NCBI GenBank assembly: GCA_028283625.1
Contig: JAPWKG010000006.1
Coordinates: 1-64,000, forward strand
Direction: 5' to 3'
Source: Acidobacteriaceae bacterium
Lineage (GTDB): Bacteria; Acidobacteriota; Terriglobia; Terriglobales; Acidobacteriaceae
Length of the DNA: 64,000 nt
Each line of letters starts with the position of its first letter. The stretch's first letter is position 1. The notes beneath the pieces are model-generated. The model saw only the letters and a program-made list of their open reading frames with translations, did no database searches and was not told where the DNA came from. Positions 48,026-57,185 of the stretch are shown here, in pieces. The translations under genes and the position numbers were made by a program.

Positions 48026-49858
48026 ATGCATTGGCTCACCCTCGCTGAACGGACCGGCGCCAGCCGCGCTCTGTCGGCAGAACTCGGAATGCCCGAAGCC
48101 ATCGCGGCTCTGCTCTGCTGTCGTGGTCTCAATACCCCACAGCTTGCTGAGGACTACCTGCGCCCTGCGCTGGAGCAGATGCATGCGCCGCAGCTCATGC
48201 TCGGCATGAACACCGCCGTCGAACGCCTGATCGCGGCGCTGCGAGCCTCAGAGCCCATCCTCATCTATGGCGACTACGACGTTGACGGTACCGTTGCCAC
48301 GGTGCTGCTCAAAACCGCCCTGGAGCGTGCCGCCTCCGCCCTTCACCTCACCGCGGACGTGCGCTACCACATCCCGCATCGCCTTCGAGAAGGCTATGGG
48401 ATCCAAAGCACGCGTCTGGCCGATGCCTGGGAGGAAGGGGTTCGCCTCGTCGTCTCCGTCGATACCGGCATCCGCGCCTTCGCCGCAGCCGAAGAGGCGC
48501 GCAGACTCGGCCTGGACCTGATCGTCACCGACCACCATCTGCCGGACAGCGCCGAAGGCGTTCCGGACGCGGTTGCCGTCATCAACCCTAACCAGCCCGG
48601 CTGCCCGTATCCCTACAAAGAGCTCTGCGGAGCGGCAGTGAGCTACAAGCTGGCGCAAGCCGTCCTCGAAGCCACCGCGCGCGATGCAGAGGAACTTCGT
48701 CGCCTGCGCGAAAAGCTCCTGCCCAGCTTCCTCAAGCTACTCGCCATCGCCACCATCGCAGACTCCGTCCCGCTCACCGGCGAGAATCGCACCATCGCCT
48801 CTTTAGGCCTGGCCGAGCTGCGCACCCCCACCCAAGCAGGCCTGCGCTCACTCATGGAGCTTGCCTCCATCGACCTGAACCGCCCCATCTCCAGCTTCGA
48901 CGTCGGTTTCCGTATCGCCCCGCGCATCAACGCCGCCGGACGTATGGACATCGCCTCCGACGTCGTCGAGCTCTTTCTCACGCGCGATGCCGCACTCGCC
49001 CGCACGCTAGCCGAAAAGCTTCACCAGCTCAACGAAGATCGCCGCGCCACAGAGGCCGACGCCCTGCGGGAGATCGAGATCAGGCTTGAACAGCTCGCCG
49101 GTCAGGACGAAGCGCTCGCTGCCGCCCTAACCCTCGACGACGCAGGCCTCCCCGCCCGCTGGCATCGCGGCGTGGTCGGCATCCTCGCCTCGCGCGTCGT
49201 TGACCGGATGGCCCTGCCTGCCCTCGTCATCACCCATGAAGACAACGCCGAGGGAAACTCCAGCGCGCACGGCTCCGGCCGCTCCATCGAAGGCTTCCAT
49301 CTGCTCGAAGCCATCACCGCCGCCCACGACGAACACCGGCAGCAAACCGGGCATGGGCTCTTTCATCGTTTCGGAGGACACGCTCATGCCGTCGGCTTTT
49401 CGCTTCCGAGCGAAAACGTCCCAGCACTCCGCGAACGTCTTGCCGCATACTCTCGCCAGCACATGCCCGCCGAGCCGCAGACGCCTACGCTCGAATGTGA
49501 TCTCGAGCTACGCTTCTCCGAGCTCACCCCGTCTTTCTACACCGCGCTCGAACAACTCGGCCCCTTCGGCAACAGCAACCCTGAGCCCATCTTTCTCACA
49601 CGCAACGTTCGCCTCGTCGCGCCGCTGCGTACCATCAAAGACCGTCATCTGCGTCTCACCGTAGAAGACCCTACCGACGGCTTACGCCTCGGCGGCATGG
49701 CCTGGTCACGCGCCCGCATCGAGTTCACCGAGCTGGCCCGCGAACAGGACTGGCAGCCGGGCGACGCTCTCGACATCGCCTACCGCCTCCGCCGCAACTG
49801 GCACCCAAGCTTCGGCGGCTGGGAGATGGAAGTTCTCGCCCTCCGTTCCGCCTCGTGA
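48026..49858 (+). CDS. recJ: RecJ, single-stranded-DNA-specific exonuclease
   Basis: 610 residues. DHH motifs: LIYGDYDVDGTVATVLL, VSVDTGIRAFAAAEEARR and LIVTDHHLPD, then the DHHA1 region with RIAPRINAAGRMDIAS. The C-terminal part (about 400-560) has HGSGRSIEGFHLLEAI and the OB-fold PLRTIKDRHLRLTVED. It degrades single strands 5' to 3' in mismatch repair and recombination. ATG 48026 is chosen; a GTG at 47948 would add 26 residues of low similarity. Slightly longer than most RecJ proteins. Confidence 0.93.
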   Translation: MHWLTLAERTGASRALSAELGMPEAIAALLCCRGLNTPQLAEDYLRPALEQMHAPQLMLGMNTAVERLIAALRASEPILIYGDYDVDGTVATVLLKTALERAASALHLTADVRYHIPHRLREGYGIQSTRLADAWEEGVRLVVSVDTGIRAFAAAEEARRLGLDLIVTDHHLPDSAEGVPDAVAVINPNQPGCPYPYKELCGAAVSYKLAQAVLEATARDAEELRRLREKLLPSFLKLLAIATIADSVPLTGENRTIASLGLAELRTPTQAGLRSLMELASIDLNRPISSFDVGFRIAPRINAAGRMDIASDVVELFLTRDAALARTLAEKLHQLNEDRRATEADALREIEIRLEQLAGQDEALAAALTLDDAGLPARWHRGVVGILASRVVDRMALPALVITHEDNAEGNSSAHGSGRSIEGFHLLEAITAAHDEHRQQTGHGLFHRFGGHAHAVGFSLPSENVPALRERLAAYSRQHMPAEPQTPTLECDLELRFSELTPSFYTALEQLGPFGNSNPEPIFLTRNVRLVAPLRTIKDRHLRLTVEDPTDGLRLGGMAWSRARIEFTELAREQDWQPGDALDIAYRLRRNWHPSFGGWEMEVLALRSAS

Positions 49859-49915
49859 CGTTCCGTAACCGCACGAGCAATTGTTTGCGACCGGCTCAAC
49901 GCTATTTGAGTCTTG

Positions 49916-49921
49916 TATACT
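49916..49921 (+). promoter_or_regulatory. Candidate -10 of the adaptor-TPR-TolC operon
   Basis: TATACT, preceded directly by TG, 16 bases before the ATG at 49938. No clear -35 element; the leader would be about ten bases. Confidence 0.4.
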
Positions 49922-49937
49922 GAGTTTTCGTGTGCTT

Positions 49938-51173
49938 ATGGCTGCAACGAACAATACAAATTCGCGCATTTCGCTCTGGATCGTCCTCGTTCTTGTTGTC
50001 GCCATCGGCGCTTACTACCTTCTTCACGGTCGAGATGAACTTCTGATCCGCACGGCCACGGTCGAGCGGGAGGACCTGCTTTCCACGCTCGCAACCAACG
50101 GCAAGGTAGAACCTGTTGAGGACTTTCAGGCTCACGCCACCGCCTCTGCGGTTGTTGATCATCTCTACGTCAGCGTCGGCCAGCACGTTGCTAAGAATCA
50201 GCTCCTGATGCAGCTAGACGCCTCGGAAGCCGCAAGCAAGATTGCGCAGGCGCAGACGTCGGTGCTTCAGTCCGAAAGCGCGCTCAAGAACATGAAGGCG
50301 GGCGGCTCGCAGGAAGAGCTTCTCTCGGCCAAGGCAGACCTCAGCACCGCGGAAGATCAGGCTGCGGCGGCATCCGCACAGCTCAAAACGCTGCAGGCGC
50401 TCGCGACACAGGGCAACGCCTCCCCGGCTGAGGTTGCGCAGGCGCAGCAACGGCTGAACGACGCCAACGCACGCGTTTCCGTGCTGAAGGTGCGCGCCAG
50501 CTCGCGCTACTCCTCCTCGGATATGGCCAACCAGCAGGCCCAGATCGCGCAATCGCGTGCCGCACTCTCCGCGGCGCGCACCAGTTACGATGCCGTAGCC
50601 ATCCGCGCGCCCTTCGACGGCACCGTCTATTCGTTGCCTATCAGCCAGTATGACTACGTACAAGCCGGCGAGGCTCTGCTCGACGTCGCCGATCTGACCC
50701 ACCTGCAGGTGCGCGCCTACTTCGACGAGCCGGAGATCGGTAAGCTCGCCAAAGGCCAGCCGGTCAAGATCGTATGGGATGCCATGCCGGATCGCACCTG
50801 GCACGGACACATCCTCCAGGCCCCGACCACCGTCATCGCCTACGGCACGCGTAACGTCGGTGAAGCTCTGATCTCCGTGGATGATCCGGATGGTGTTCTG
50901 CTGCCCAACACCAACGTGACCGTCACGGTCATCACCTCGCAGCATCCTCACTCGATGAGCCTTCCCAGGGAAGCGTTGCACACCGAAGGCCTCAACAATT
51001 TTGTCTACCGTGTAGTGAACGGCCGCCTCGTTCGCACAGAGGTAAAGGTCGGCGTGGTGAACCTTACCCGCGTTGAGATTTTAGGCGGCATCAGCGAACA
51101 CGACCTGATTGCAACCCGTGCCACCACGCCGGTTGATCTCTCAGATGGGCTCCGCGTGAAGCCCCAGCAGTGA
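49938..51173 (+). CDS. Periplasmic adaptor subunit (HlyD-type), second copy type
   Basis: 411 residues. A membrane anchor (about 13-28, LWIVLVLVVAIGAYYLL) is followed by a lipoyl half (FQAHATASAVVDHLYVSVGQHV), a long helical hairpin (about 90-205), the second lipoyl half (AIRAPFDGTVYSLPI) and beta-barrel domains. It would connect a pump to TolC, which is encoded two genes downstream. No inner-membrane pump lies in the operon. It starts soon after a TATACT hexamer. Only moderately similar by eye to the adaptor at 14431. Confidence 0.87.
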   Translation: MAATNNTNSRISLWIVLVLVVAIGAYYLLHGRDELLIRTATVEREDLLSTLATNGKVEPVEDFQAHATASAVVDHLYVSVGQHVAKNQLLMQLDASEAASKIAQAQTSVLQSESALKNMKAGGSQEELLSAKADLSTAEDQAAAASAQLKTLQALATQGNASPAEVAQAQQRLNDANARVSVLKVRASSRYSSSDMANQQAQIAQSRAALSAARTSYDAVAIRAPFDGTVYSLPISQYDYVQAGEALLDVADLTHLQVRAYFDEPEIGKLAKGQPVKIVWDAMPDRTWHGHILQAPTTVIAYGTRNVGEALISVDDPDGVLLPNTNVTVTVITSQHPHSMSLPREALHTEGLNNFVYRVVNGRLVRTEVKVGVVNLTRVEILGGISEHDLIATRATTPVDLSDGLRVKPQQ

Positions 51174-51184
51174 GGAGGGCCTCG

Positions 51185-52159
51185 ATGCGCTTCGTCTTGA
51201 ATACATTTGCTCGTCCTGTCGCACGAATGCTTCTTACCGGAAGCCTCTTCGCCGCAACGGCAACGGCGCTTGTAGCGCAGGATCTGCACACCGCGGAGCA
51301 ACTCGTCCTTACCGGGCAGGCAGACAAAGCCCGTGCCATGCTGCATCAACTCCCGTCCACCCCAGAGCAACATCTGCTGCTCTGCCGTGTTTCTGTAGCA
51401 GAGGAAGATGGTGACGCTGCTGCCAGCGATTGTGAAGCCGCCGTCGCCATGGCCAACAACAGCATCACCCAGGAGTGGCTGGCCCACGCCTACGGCCTTC
51501 AGGCACAACACGCAGGACCCTTCGGTGGCCTCAAGCTCGCAGGCAAAGTACGCATCGCACTGGAGACGGCCTTCCAGATGGACCCGCACTCGGCGCTTGC
51601 GGTCAATGACCTTGCCGATTTTTACGTCAAAGCTCCTGGAATCGTCGGGGGCGGTACAGACAAAGCGCGCGATCTTGCTAAAAAGGTGGAGTCCTATCTC
51701 CCCGAAGCGGCGCATCGCACCTACGCACTCGCAGCAGAAAAGGATGGAGACTACGGCACCGCAGAACGCGAATTCAAAGCCTTCGTCGGCGTCCGTGGAT
51801 CGGCTCGCGCCTGGTGCGATCTTGGAAACTATTACTCCCGCCATAAGCAGTACGCTCAGGCGCTGGATGCTTTACAACACGCTGTCGCGGTGGACCACAA
51901 CATTACGCCTACGACAGCGGACTGCGGTTTGATCCTGCTCTACGTGCACCAGCAACCCGCTATCGCTCAGCAGTGGCTCCTCGCGTACCTCAACGGTAAG
52001 GGACAGACCGACGAGCAGCCCACCTTCAAGATTCACGTCGCCCTCGGCGAGCTGCTTGCGAAACTCGGAGACAAAAACGGCGCACGCAACGAATTCGATA
52101 AGGCTCTCGCGCTTGCCTCTCACTATGCCCCGGCTCTCAAGGCTCTACACTCGCTCTAA
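51185..52159 (+). CDS. Secreted TPR-repeat protein
   Basis: 324 residues with a signal peptide (about 1-32, ATATALVAQ). Helix-turn-helix pairs of TPR type repeat through the protein (AEQLVLTGQADKARAMLHQL, ALDALQHAVAVDHNI, ELLAKLGDKNGARNEFDKAL). Such scaffolds bind peptides or proteins. AGGAGGG lies before the ATG. Being between an adaptor and TolC, it may act at the periplasmic side of the same machine; that is an inference from context. Confidence 0.8.
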   Translation: MRFVLNTFARPVARMLLTGSLFAATATALVAQDLHTAEQLVLTGQADKARAMLHQLPSTPEQHLLLCRVSVAEEDGDAAASDCEAAVAMANNSITQEWLAHAYGLQAQHAGPFGGLKLAGKVRIALETAFQMDPHSALAVNDLADFYVKAPGIVGGGTDKARDLAKKVESYLPEAAHRTYALAAEKDGDYGTAEREFKAFVGVRGSARAWCDLGNYYSRHKQYAQALDALQHAVAVDHNITPTTADCGLILLYVHQQPAIAQQWLLAYLNGKGQTDEQPTFKIHVALGELLAKLGDKNGARNEFDKALALASHYAPALKALHSL

Positions 52160-52181
52160 CCCCAACCGGAAAGGAGGTTCC

Positions 52182-53519
52182 ATGAAGACGACGCTTTCTC
52201 TCGCCCTGCTGGGCCTCTTTACCGTCGCCACCCCGGCTGCCTCTCACGCGCAGGTCTCCCTGACCTCGGCCGTCGATCTGGCCCTGCGCTCCGATCCCAA
52301 GGTCCAAAGCGCGCAAGCCGATGTCGACCGCTCGAAAGCCGCGCTTGCGGAGTCGCGGGATGCGTTCATCCCGGTCGTAGGCGCCACCGCCGGCGTCGGA
52401 AAATCCACCGGCGTCCCGCTCACCGTGCCCACAGTTTTCACCATCACGGCCCAATCTCTGGTCTACAACTGGTCGCAGCGGAACTACATTCGTTCCGCTC
52501 ATCTCGGCTGGAGCTCGGCGCAGTTCGCTCTCGACCAGGCGCGTGATGACGCCGCGGAAGACACCATCACCACCTACATGGGGCTGGACAACGCAATCCA
52601 GCGAAAAGCGGTCGCGCAGCAGGCGCTCGACCACGCCCAGCATCTTCTCCAGATCGTCTCCGCGCGTGTTGACGCCGGGCAGGACCCGCACATCGAGCTT
52701 CCGCGCACGCATCGCACCATGGTGAACATCCAGCTGCAGATGCTCAGCATCGACTCCGACATCGCCACGCTCTCCGAGCACCTGAACCATCTCACCGGTC
52801 TTGCCGGTGCCGTGCCTGCCACAAGCTCTGCGTCCATCCCGGCTCTTCCTCCGGTCGCCAGCATTCTTCCCTCCAGCACCGATGTGCCGGCCTCTTCCCC
52901 CTCGCTGCGCGCCGCGTTTGCCAACGCGGAAGCCAAAGCCGAGCAGGCTCGCGGCGATGAAAGCTATCTCTACCGCCCTCAGATCAGCTTCGGCGCCAGC
53001 TACTCGCGTATCACCACCAGCTTCTCCAACTACGCGACCTACTACTCGGACTTTGCCAACCCGAATCTGAGCCACAACGCTCTCTCGCTCGGCGTCCAGA
53101 TCTCCATTCCGGTTCTGGACTATGCGCACCGTGCCAAAGCGCGCGAGTCCGCGGCTGAGGCCCGGCATGCTCATTTTGATGCCATCAACGCCCAGAACAC
53201 CTTCGAAGAAGGTCGCCTGAAGCTGGCCAAGTCCGCCTCCGTCCTGGAGCTGCAGACCGAAGCCGCCCAGGACGACGCGGACGAAGCAAAAGATTCGCTT
53301 GAAGCCGTCTTGATCCAGCTACAGCCAACCGCCGGCAATCAACCGGCAAATACAGCTATTCTCACCCCAAAAGACGAGCAGAACGCCCGCCTGAACATTG
53401 CCCTGAAGCAGATTGACCTGCTCAAGGCCAGGCAGCAGCTGCTTCAGACAGAAATCATGCTGATGCGTCAAACAGGTCAGCTTGCAAACTGGCTCCACTC
53501 CGCCCCGACGGCGCCCTAA
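52182..53519 (+). CDS. TolC-family outer-membrane factor
   Basis: 445 residues with a signal peptide (about 1-23, ending ASHAQ) and AAAGGAGG upstream. The two-fold repeat of the OEP domain is visible (SLTSAVDLALRSDPKVQSAQADV in the first half; SLGVQISIPVLDYAHRAKARE in the second), with long helices between. It forms the trimeric tunnel through the outer membrane. It closes the adaptor-TPR operon; the next gene is hpnJ-like, 77 bases further. Confidence 0.9.
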   Translation: MKTTLSLALLGLFTVATPAASHAQVSLTSAVDLALRSDPKVQSAQADVDRSKAALAESRDAFIPVVGATAGVGKSTGVPLTVPTVFTITAQSLVYNWSQRNYIRSAHLGWSSAQFALDQARDDAAEDTITTYMGLDNAIQRKAVAQQALDHAQHLLQIVSARVDAGQDPHIELPRTHRTMVNIQLQMLSIDSDIATLSEHLNHLTGLAGAVPATSSASIPALPPVASILPSSTDVPASSPSLRAAFANAEAKAEQARGDESYLYRPQISFGASYSRITTSFSNYATYYSDFANPNLSHNALSLGVQISIPVLDYAHRAKARESAAEARHAHFDAINAQNTFEEGRLKLAKSASVLELQTEAAQDDADEAKDSLEAVLIQLQPTAGNQPANTAILTPKDEQNARLNIALKQIDLLKARQQLLQTEIMLMRQTGQLANWLHSAPTAP

Positions 53520-53582
53520 GCCGGCCCACTCCGGACAACTTGAACCATCACCAAATCCACCCGGTCCTTGTGGACAAAGTGG

Positions 53583-53588
53583 TAAAAT
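53583..53588 (+). promoter_or_regulatory. TANNNT hexamer 8 nt before the HpnJ-like start
   Basis: TAAAAT, eight bases before GTG 53597, no Shine-Dalgarno sequence between. Same hexamer and same spacing as at lexA. Confidence 0.5.
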
Positions 53589-53596
53589 TGAGACCT

Positions 53597-55078
53597 GTGA
53601 AGCCCCTCAAAACACTGCTCCTGAACCCGCCCTCCTTTGAGAACTTCGACGGTGGAGCCAGCTCCCGTTGGCCCGCCACTCGCGAGATCGAATCGTACTG
53701 GTACCCCGTCTGGCTGACCTACCCTGCCGGCATGCTCGAAGGCTCGCGCCTTCTCGATGCTCCGCCACACCATATCTCCGCCGACGAAACCATCCAGATC
53801 GCAAAGGACTATGAGTTCCTGGTGCTCTTCACCTCGACGGTAGGCTGGGCCGGTGACCATGGTCTTGCGCGCGCCATCAAGGCCGCCAACCCCTCCATCA
53901 AGATCGCCTTCGTCGGTCCGCCGGTAACCACCGATCCCGATCGTGCGCTCAACGAGTGCGAAGTCATCGACTTCATCTGCCGCCGCGAATTCGACTACAC
54001 CATCGTCGAGTACGCCAACCGCAAGCCGATCAACGAGATTCTCGGCCTCTCCTACAAGGATGAGAACGGTGTCATCCAGCACAATCCGGATCGTCCGCAG
54101 GTGGAAGATCTCGACGCGATGCCCTGGGCGACCAAGATCTATAAGCGTGACCTCGACGTCACGCGCTACAACGTGCCGTTCCTTCTGCACCCGTACATCT
54201 CGCTCTACTCCACCCGTGGTTGCCCGGCGCAGTGCACCTTCTGCCTCTGGCCCCAGACCCTTTCCGGTCACGCATGGCGTAAGCGCTCCACCGACGATGT
54301 CGCGGCCGAGATGAAGTGGGCCAAGGAGAACTTCCCCCATGTGAAGGAGTTCTTCTTCGATGACGACACCTTCAACATCCAGAAGGACCGCACCATTGAG
54401 CTCTGCGCCAAGCTGAAGCCGCTCAACATCACCTGGAGCTGCACCTCGCGTACCACCACGCACCGCGAGACCCTCAAGGCCATGAAGGACGCTGGCTGCC
54501 GCCTGCTCATCGTGGGCTTTGAGTCCGGCGATCCGCAGATTCTAAAGAACATCAAGAAGGGCTCAACCGTTGAGCGCGCTCGCGAGTTCGTCAAGGATTG
54601 CCACGACCTCGGTCTCGTCATCCACGCCGACTTCATCCTCGGCCTGCCCGGCGAAACCAAGGAGTCGATCCGCAACACGATCGAGTTCGCCAAGCAGCTT
54701 GACTGCGAAACCATTCAGGTTTCCGTAGCGCACGCCTACCCCGGCACCGAGTTCTACGAACTGGCCGAGAAGAACAACTACATCACCAACAAGAGCATGA
54801 ACGATCACGGCGGACACCAGATGGCACACATCGAGTATCCGGGCCTGCCCGCTGACTACGTCATGGAGATGGTGCACAAGTTCTACGACGAATACTACTT
54901 CCGCCCCAAGGCCGCCTTCCGCGTGGTCTGGAAGGCAATCGTCAATCGTGACGTTCCCCGCCTCTACGAAGAAGCCAAGAGCTACATGAAGCTGCGCAAG
55001 GAGCGCAACGAAATGGTGCGCAAGGCTCGCGAAGAAGCCGCTGCAAAGCAGCAGGAATCCGTTTCGATGAACGCGTAA
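53597..55078 (+). CDS. hpnJ: B12-binding radical SAM protein, HpnJ-like (hopanoid biosynthesis)
   Basis: 493 residues from GTG 53597. The N-terminal domain (VKPLKTLLLNPPSFENFDG through about 160) is a cobalamin-binding-like Rossmann fold. The radical SAM cluster is Cys209-x3-Cys213-x2-Cys216 in RGCPAQCTFCLWPQT, and the barrel continues with FFFDDDTFN, IVGFESGD and DFILGLPGE. The FCLWPQT block matches HpnJ, implicated in ribose-ring contraction for bacteriohopane cyclitol. No squalene-hopene cyclase or other hpn gene lies in this window. A strong terminator follows. Confidence 0.8.
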   Translation: MKPLKTLLLNPPSFENFDGGASSRWPATREIESYWYPVWLTYPAGMLEGSRLLDAPPHHISADETIQIAKDYEFLVLFTSTVGWAGDHGLARAIKAANPSIKIAFVGPPVTTDPDRALNECEVIDFICRREFDYTIVEYANRKPINEILGLSYKDENGVIQHNPDRPQVEDLDAMPWATKIYKRDLDVTRYNVPFLLHPYISLYSTRGCPAQCTFCLWPQTLSGHAWRKRSTDDVAAEMKWAKENFPHVKEFFFDDDTFNIQKDRTIELCAKLKPLNITWSCTSRTTTHRETLKAMKDAGCRLLIVGFESGDPQILKNIKKGSTVERAREFVKDCHDLGLVIHADFILGLPGETKESIRNTIEFAKQLDCETIQVSVAHAYPGTEFYELAEKNNYITNKSMNDHGGHQMAHIEYPGLPADYVMEMVHKFYDEYYFRPKAAFRVVWKAIVNRDVPRLYEEAKSYMKLRKERNEMVRKAREEAAAKQQESVSMNA

Positions 55079-55097
55079 TCTACGCTCCTTCCGCTTA

Positions 55098-55135
55098 AGC
55101 GAACAGGGCCAGCCTTCGGGCTGGCCCTGTTCGCT
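55098..55135 (+). terminator. Strong terminator after the HpnJ-like gene
   Basis: Perfect 17-base arms starting AGCGAACAGGGCC, TTCG tetraloop, then CTTCG. Confidence 0.85.
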
Positions 55136-55208
55136 CTTCGCCCCATAAAACGCTGCAGCCTGCAAACCGAGGCAACGGCAGGCACTTCAGGCCAAACAGG
55201 AGGCGTAC

Positions 55209-55220
55209 ACTGTAAACAGT
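55209..55220. promoter_or_regulatory. 12-base palindrome in front of the EamA-like gene
   Basis: ACTGTAAACAGT is a perfect palindrome four bases before the ATG at 55224. It overlaps a TACACT hexamer (55206-55211), so a protein bound here would block the promoter. Confidence 0.4.
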
Positions 55221-55223
55221 ACG

Positions 55224-55670
55224 ATGAACTACAAGCTCACGCCTTCGCAGTACGCCATCCTGCTCGCCATCATGTTGACAGCCTCCCTCGGTGACTCGCT
55301 ACTGGCACGCGGCATGGCCCAGATCGGCGAAGTCGACCTGCATCACCTGCAGCTGCTCTGGAAGGCTCTCTTCAATCCCTTCATCGACGTCGGCATCCTT
55401 CTTCTCATCGGCTTCTTCGCCTTCTATATGACGGCTCTCTCCTGGGCCGATCTGACCTTCGTCATGCCAGCCACCGCCTTTGGCTACGTTGTCGTCGCCC
55501 TGATCTCGCACTATTGGTTGCACGAGCACCTCAGCCTCTCGCGCTGGCTGGGCATCGGCCTGATTACCTGCGCCGTCGGCTTCGTCGCCAACGGTCCTTC
55601 GCGCACCGAACCCGAAGCAGAGACGGTGCCCGAAGCAAAGACGGTAATAGACCAGTCAGCAGGCCGCTAA
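55224..55670 (+). CDS. Small EamA/SMR-like membrane transporter
   Basis: 148 residues with four membrane helices (about 12-28, 50-68, 76-98, 103-120), the size of half an EamA transporter. Features such as ADLTFVMPATAFGYVVVAL and LSRWLGIGLITCAVGF resemble the drug/metabolite transporter superfamily. It would work as a dimer. A Glu-rich cytosolic tail follows. It lies just after the HpnJ-like gene but has its own promoter region with a palindrome. Confidence 0.75.
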   Translation: MNYKLTPSQYAILLAIMLTASLGDSLLARGMAQIGEVDLHHLQLLWKALFNPFIDVGILLLIGFFAFYMTALSWADLTFVMPATAFGYVVVALISHYWLHEHLSLSRWLGIGLITCAVGFVANGPSRTEPEAETVPEAKTVIDQSAGR

Positions 55671-55683
55671 AGCCTGCCTCCCG

Positions 55684-56229
55684 CTAGTGCCATCCAGACA
55701 CCTTGGCCCAATGCAGGAACGATCCTCCCATCCACAGCAGGAGTAGCAGCGGCACTGCGGCCAGCAACATCAACCCGCAGAAGAGCACGCCCAGAAAGAC
55801 CCAATCCCTCCACCGGTCTCGTCTCCCGGTTGAGATCGAGCGCTCCAGCAGATGAAAGTTTCTGCGATTGGCTCTCCAGCCGATGTCGAAGACATTTCCC
55901 AGAAATGGCACCAGACCGACCCCGACTTCGATCACAAGGTTCGCAATCATGCGCGCCAGCGTCACCATCGGAACCCCGCGCACAAACGCAGCCAGCACAA
56001 TGATGGCGCTCGCCGCTCCGGTCAGCAGATCCCCAATGCCCGGCACAAAGCCGATAATGCCGTCCAACCCGAAACGAATACTCGTTCCGGGAATACGAAA
56101 CCACGTATCCAGCACACGCGACAAGAGATCGAGGTTCTCGTCCGAGAACGTCCCCCCCGCGCCGCCGAGCCGATTTTTCGGCACATTTCCCGGCGGCAGA
56201 ATCTCAGGATGAAAAGTATCTTTCTCCAC
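55684..56229 (-). CDS. DUF4112 family membrane protein
   Basis: 181 residues from GTG 56229. The conserved DUF4112 core (LDTWFRIPGTSIRFGLDGIIG, VPGIGDLLTGAASAII) is followed by helices (about 70-90, 96-115, 140-165), giving two to three membrane segments. Function unknown in all bacteria. Ends 14 bases after the convergent EamA-like gene. Confidence 0.85.
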   Translation of the reverse strand: MEKDTFHPEILPPGNVPKNRLGGAGGTFSDENLDLLSRVLDTWFRIPGTSIRFGLDGIIGFVPGIGDLLTGAASAIIVLAAFVRGVPMVTLARMIANLVIEVGVGLVPFLGNVFDIGWRANRRNFHLLERSISTGRRDRWRDWVFLGVLFCGLMLLAAVPLLLLLWMGGSFLHWAKVSGWH

Positions 56230-56273
56230 AGTTTGGCTCCAGCCTCGTTGGATGCTACAATCAAACTCGATAC

Positions 56274-56349
56274 GGCGGCTATAGTTCAGTGGCAGAACGC
56301 CGCTCTGTGGCAGCGGATGTCGTGGGTTCGAACCCCACTAGCCGCCCCA
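56274..56349 (+). tRNA. tRNA-His (GUG anticodon)
   Basis: The cloverleaf folds fully: G-1 pairs with C73, acceptor GCGGCTA/TAGCCGC, D arm GTTC/GAAC, anticodon loop CTGTGGC with GTG, T arm GTGGG/CCCAC around TTCGAAC, and an encoded CCA end. The extra G-1 is the identity mark of tRNA-His. Confidence 0.95.
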
Positions 56350-56468
56350 ATCACCTCCCCCCTAACAGATGGGTTGAATCTGCGCCGGGACGCAAGCTCT
56401 CCGTGTGCTCTCCGGAGAGTGTCTGATTGCAGCGAGCCGTATACGCAACTGCCTCCGACCAACCAGCC

Positions 56469-57185
56469 ATGCGGCAGATCTTTTGCGGCACCTCGGGCTG
56501 GGCCTACCCCACATGGAAGCCTGAGTTTTACCCGGCGACCGTCCGCTCCAAAGACTTCCTTTCGTATTACGCCTCGCAGCTGACCTCCGTGGAAGTGAAC
56601 TACACCTTCCGCAGCCTGCCCCGGCCGCAACAGCTGGCGGATTGGCTGGCAGCGACTCCGGAAGGCTTTCGCTTCAGCTTCAAAGCCCCGCAACGCATCA
56701 CGCATTTCTCGCGCCTCCGCGCGTGCGAGCCCTTTGTGTCTGAGTTTCTCGCGGCGCTTGCTCCCGCAATCGATCAGGGAAAGCTCGGAGCCCTGCTCTT
56801 CCAGCTTCCGCCCAACTTCAAGGCCGATCACGAGCGCCTTGCCGAGTTTCTCCGTCTGCCCGAGCTGCAAGGCCCTCATGCCCCCAAACTCGCCTTCGAG
56901 TTCCGCCACGAGAGCTGGTTCACCGAGCAAAGCTACGCCCTGCTTCGCGAGCAGAACGTAGCCCTCTGCATCGCAGAGACCGAAGACCTCTCCACACCGG
57001 AGATCCACACCGCTTCGCACCGCTACTTCCGCTTTCGACAACCCGGCGGTTACAGCCCCGCGCAGATCACTCAGCTTGCCCAGCGCCTCACCGCGACCCC
57101 CGGCAGTACCTTCGCCTACTTCATGCACGAGGACGAGCCTACCGGCGCGCTCAATGCGCAGACTCTCCTGCAGGAGATCGCATGA
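56469..57185 (+). CDS. DUF72 family protein
   Basis: 238 residues. RQIFCGTSGWAYPTWK at the N-terminus, SVEVNYTFRSLP, FSFKAPQRITHFSRL and GALLFQLPPNF, LAFEFRHESW are all DUF72 hallmarks on a TIM-barrel-like fold. Biochemical role unknown. I chose the ATG at 56469, which starts the conserved region. The stop overlaps the YheT-like gene start (ATGA). Confidence 0.9.
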   Translation: MRQIFCGTSGWAYPTWKPEFYPATVRSKDFLSYYASQLTSVEVNYTFRSLPRPQQLADWLAATPEGFRFSFKAPQRITHFSRLRACEPFVSEFLAALAPAIDQGKLGALLFQLPPNFKADHERLAEFLRLPELQGPHAPKLAFEFRHESWFTEQSYALLREQNVALCIAETEDLSTPEIHTASHRYFRFRQPGGYSPAQITQLAQRLTATPGSTFAYFMHEDEPTGALNAQTLLQEIA

